From the NCBI GenBank assembly GCA_031362405.1, contig JANLSO010000089.1, forward strand, positions 1 through 62,478: DNA of 62,478 nt. Direction: 5' to 3'. This document shows positions 60,923 to 62,478 of this stretch, one piece after another (within the stretch, counting starts at the first letter, position 1; the number at the start of each line of letters is the position of its first letter). The notes below the pieces were generated by a model. That model was not told where the DNA came from. It was given only the letters and a program-made list of their open reading frames with translations, and searched no databases. The stretch is from JANLSO01 sp031362405 (GTDB lineage: Bacteria > Actinomycetota > Thermoleophilia > Miltoncostaeales > Miltoncostaeaceae). The position numbers and the translations under genes were made by a program.

Positions 60923-60955
60923 GCGCATAGCCGGTGCCTGGCACCGGCTATGCGC
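60923..60955. repeat. GGTGCC-T-GGCACC palindrome 4
   Basis: Perfect 16-bp arms (GCGCATAGCCGGTGCC) around a central T, 72 bp past the mdh stop. Same core as the palindromes near 32.4, 42.9 and 43.1 kb. Confidence 0.85.
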
Positions 60956-60978
60956 TTACGCGCGAAGGTTCGATCGAG

Positions 60979-61175
60979 ATGTCGCTCGCCGATCTGCGGA
61001 AAGATCGTGGGCCTGCTCAAAGCGCGATCGCCGAGCGCACCGAGATCACCGAGTCACGGGTCTCCAAGATCGAACGTGAGGATGACCTGTAGACGCCACC
61101 CTCAGACGCCACGTCGAGGCGATGGGCGGAGAGTTCCAGGTGATCGCCCTATTCGAAGGGGGCACGACCGCGGAG
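60979..61175 (+). pseudogene. XRE-family (HigA-like) antitoxin remnant
   Basis: ATG 60979 opens SLADLRKDRGLAQSAIAERT, then EITESRVSKIEREDDL, a clear XRE HTH, then TAG. One frame over, the sequence continues VDATLRRHVEAMGGEFQVIA, the standard end of this domain. A frameshift near 61090 breaks the gene. No toxin gene is adjacent. Confidence 0.75.
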
Positions 61176-61704
61176 CCTCTGGTCAGGCGCTTGCCGCGGC
61201 GCATCCGTGGACTGAGTCCGACAACGAGACACCCCTGGGGCGTCGTGGCGTCGTCTCTTTCACTCCGGCGGCTACGCCGTCAGCCCCCTGGCCTGCCACT
61301 GGTCGAGAGTTAGGTCCCGGGACGTGGTGTAGCTCGTAGCCGTTGGTGGGGTGAAGCTACATAGGGAAGCCCGGTGGGGTAGTGCCCCGGCCGATGGAGC
61401 GAGGGGGCTCATCAGGAGCCCGCCGCCTCAGACCGGGCATCGTCTGCCGTCATGGCCCCATCCGGTGCCCGCCGGCTCGGATCCTCTTTGCAGTCGAGGG
61501 TTTCGCTCTCGACATCGACGGGGCCGCTCACCCGCGTGAATACGGGTCAGCGCACGCTCAATCGACCAATTCTCGATGATTGAGATCGAGACCACCGAGC
61601 CCCACCGGTCGAGCCCCAATTCAGGGAAAGAGCGCATCGTCTGGCGGCAACTCGCGATGGCATGCACGCCCGGCAGGGCGTCAGCGACGAAGCCGCCCCG
61701 GGCG
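61176..61704. other. About 530 bp without a supported gene
   Basis: I find no convincing coding frame. The segment about 61310-61420 is rich in short G/C runs (CCCGGTGGGGTAGTGCCCCGG) and can form hairpins, and may be part of a structured RNA or a mobile-element end. A minus-strand frame at 61428-61667 (with ISIIENWSIERALTRIHAGE) could be a transposase shred, but I cannot support it. Confidence 0.3.
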
Positions 61705-62391
61705 TTAGGGCGCGGTTACCGCCCAGGTGCCCGTGACCTCAATCTGGAACGGCCCGGAAGCGTTCACTTTGAACGTCGCACCAAACGGAGCCGCCCGGTC
61801 CGAATCCCCCTGGGAGGTTGGCGCCAGCACCTTCCGGGTGCCGATAGTCGGAGGCACATTGCTCGAGTAGCGGACCGCCTCGAAGACGCACAAGAAACCA
61901 GGACGCGCTTCGGGCTGCGCCTTGGTGCCGGGGCATTCCGGCGGGGGGGCGCCCTCCAAGGGAATGAACCGGATTATCGGGGCGGCGGAAAGTGTGAAGC
62001 CGAAGGAGATCGAATCCAGGAAGTAGTCTCCGGCAGCGGCCGCCTTGCCGCCTGCGGCAAAGCTCCCGCGAACGGTGGCGCCGCTCGGCAGGACGCTCGT
62101 GAACGGTCCGGCGGGTCCGGCGGGGCCCTGGGGCCCGGCCGGACCGGCGTTACCCGTCGTCCCCGCCGGCGCGGCGGCCGCCGAGGCTCTCTGCTTCAGG
62201 CTCTTGCGTACGGAGGTCGAGAGGTCTTCGAGCTTGACCGTGCCGTTCTTGATCTTGGCACTCGTGATCAGGGTGCTCTTGGCACCGACGGCGTCGGTCA
62301 CCCCGCTCGGAAGCGCTCCGGCGTACCCCAATGCGACAACGCCGCCTGCAGCGAGAGCGGCGGCCAAGAATGTGGCGGGTGCGCGGGTCAC
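61705..62391 (-). CDS. Secreted collagen-like-repeat protein
   Basis: 228 aa from GTG 62391, behind GAGGAGGGA. Signal-like helix FLAAALAAGGVVALGYAGAL. A linker follows with LITSAKIKNGTVKLEDLS, then a short G-X-Y collagen-like stretch (GNAGPAGPQGPAGPAGP, about residues 101-118). A beta-rich C-terminal domain ends PFQIEVTGTWAVTAP. Such ITSAKIKNGT plus collagen designs are frequent in Solirubrobacterales-type genomes (general recollection). Likely an exported surface protein; no enzymatic motif seen. 62392-62478 shows no further gene. Confidence 0.75.
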   Translation of the reverse strand: MTRAPATFLAAALAAGGVVALGYAGALPSGVTDAVGAKSTLITSAKIKNGTVKLEDLSTSVRKSLKQRASAAAAPAGTTGNAGPAGPQGPAGPAGPFTSVLPSGATVRGSFAAGGKAAAAGDYFLDSISFGFTLSAAPIIRFIPLEGAPPPECPGTKAQPEARPGFLCVFEAVRYSSNVPPTIGTRKVLAPTSQGDSDRAAPFGATFKVNASGPFQIEVTGTWAVTAP

Positions 62392-62478
62392 GACTGCTCC
62401 CTCCTCCGTGAGTGGTGGTGCATGAATGGCTGGGGCACAACCCGTCGGCGGGCATCGCATCCGATCGACGACCCTACG

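Noticed and set aside
61330..61420. Cobalamin riboswitch or group II intron piece
   Set aside because: Some words (GGGAAGCCCGGTG) resemble such RNAs, but the GCCACTG core and an intron domain V are not found.
1..62478. CRISPR arrays, rRNA operons, complete insertion sequences
   Set aside because: No regularly spaced direct repeats, no rRNA signatures and no intact transposase with terminal repeats were seen on reading through.

Overview
This is a high-GC window (about two-thirds G+C by eye) with GTG/TTG starts and tightly overlapping operons. A deep-branching actinobacterium is the best guess, Thermoleophilia/Solirubrobacterales-like. The evidence is a Bacillus-type large SRP RNA in front of dnaX-ybaB-recR, form II CO-dehydrogenase-like genes with full molybdenum cofactor supply, and a secreted collagen-like protein of a style common in that group. 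The lineage is an inference from gene content, not from a marker gene.

Layout. 1-2.6 kb: the 5' end of a sedoheptulose-7-phosphate cyclase gene, a HAD-fold protein without its catalytic aspartates, and a decayed stretch with broken O-methyltransferase, MarR and small-barrel genes. 2.7-3.0 kb: two divergent tRNA-Ser genes. 3.2-9.3 kb: an accessory island with an XRE-ImmA/PIN pair (PIN frameshifted), a HEPN/MNT pair, a DUF4238 protein, two small barrel proteins and a truncated type I restriction gene. It is punctuated by four copies of an unfamiliar box-plus-hairpin repeat. 9.4-20.5 kb: mixed chromosomal genes, including a two-component system divergent from an MMPL exporter, an aquaglyceroporin-ArsC arsenic pair, tRNA-Val and a cyclopropane fatty acid synthase.

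20.5-39 kb is a molybdenum region. It holds molybdate uptake (modA, modB, a MerR-HTH/Mop regulator, no modC), cofactor synthesis and tailoring (moaA, moeA, mobA for guanylyl transfer, a MocA-like protein for cytidylyl transfer), maturation factors (coxD, coxE, XdhC-like, coxG, fdhD) and two client enzymes: a form II CoxSLM hydroxylase and an FdhF/YdeP-type oxidoreductase. Together these cover uptake, cofactor synthesis, insertion and catalysis for both cofactor types.

39.9-46.3 kb is housekeeping: SRP RNA, dnaX, ybaB, recR (apparently starting at ATT), then lysC-asd. 46.3-54.9 kb holds secreted and miscellaneous proteins: a lipoprotein, a very large NHL/metzincin protease, VOC and AraC-type genes, a TPM-like membrane protein and an animal-type heme peroxidase. 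55-60.9 kb is a TCA-cycle block: sdhA-sdhB-sdhE with an HdrB-like third subunit, divergent from icd-mdh. The end holds a broken XRE gene and a collagen-like secreted protein.

Two non-coding patterns deserve attention. One is the box-plus-hairpin repeats in the island. The other is a family of palindromes at gene ends, with a fixed GGTGCC-N-GGCACC core and arms that differ between copies yet stay self-complementary.
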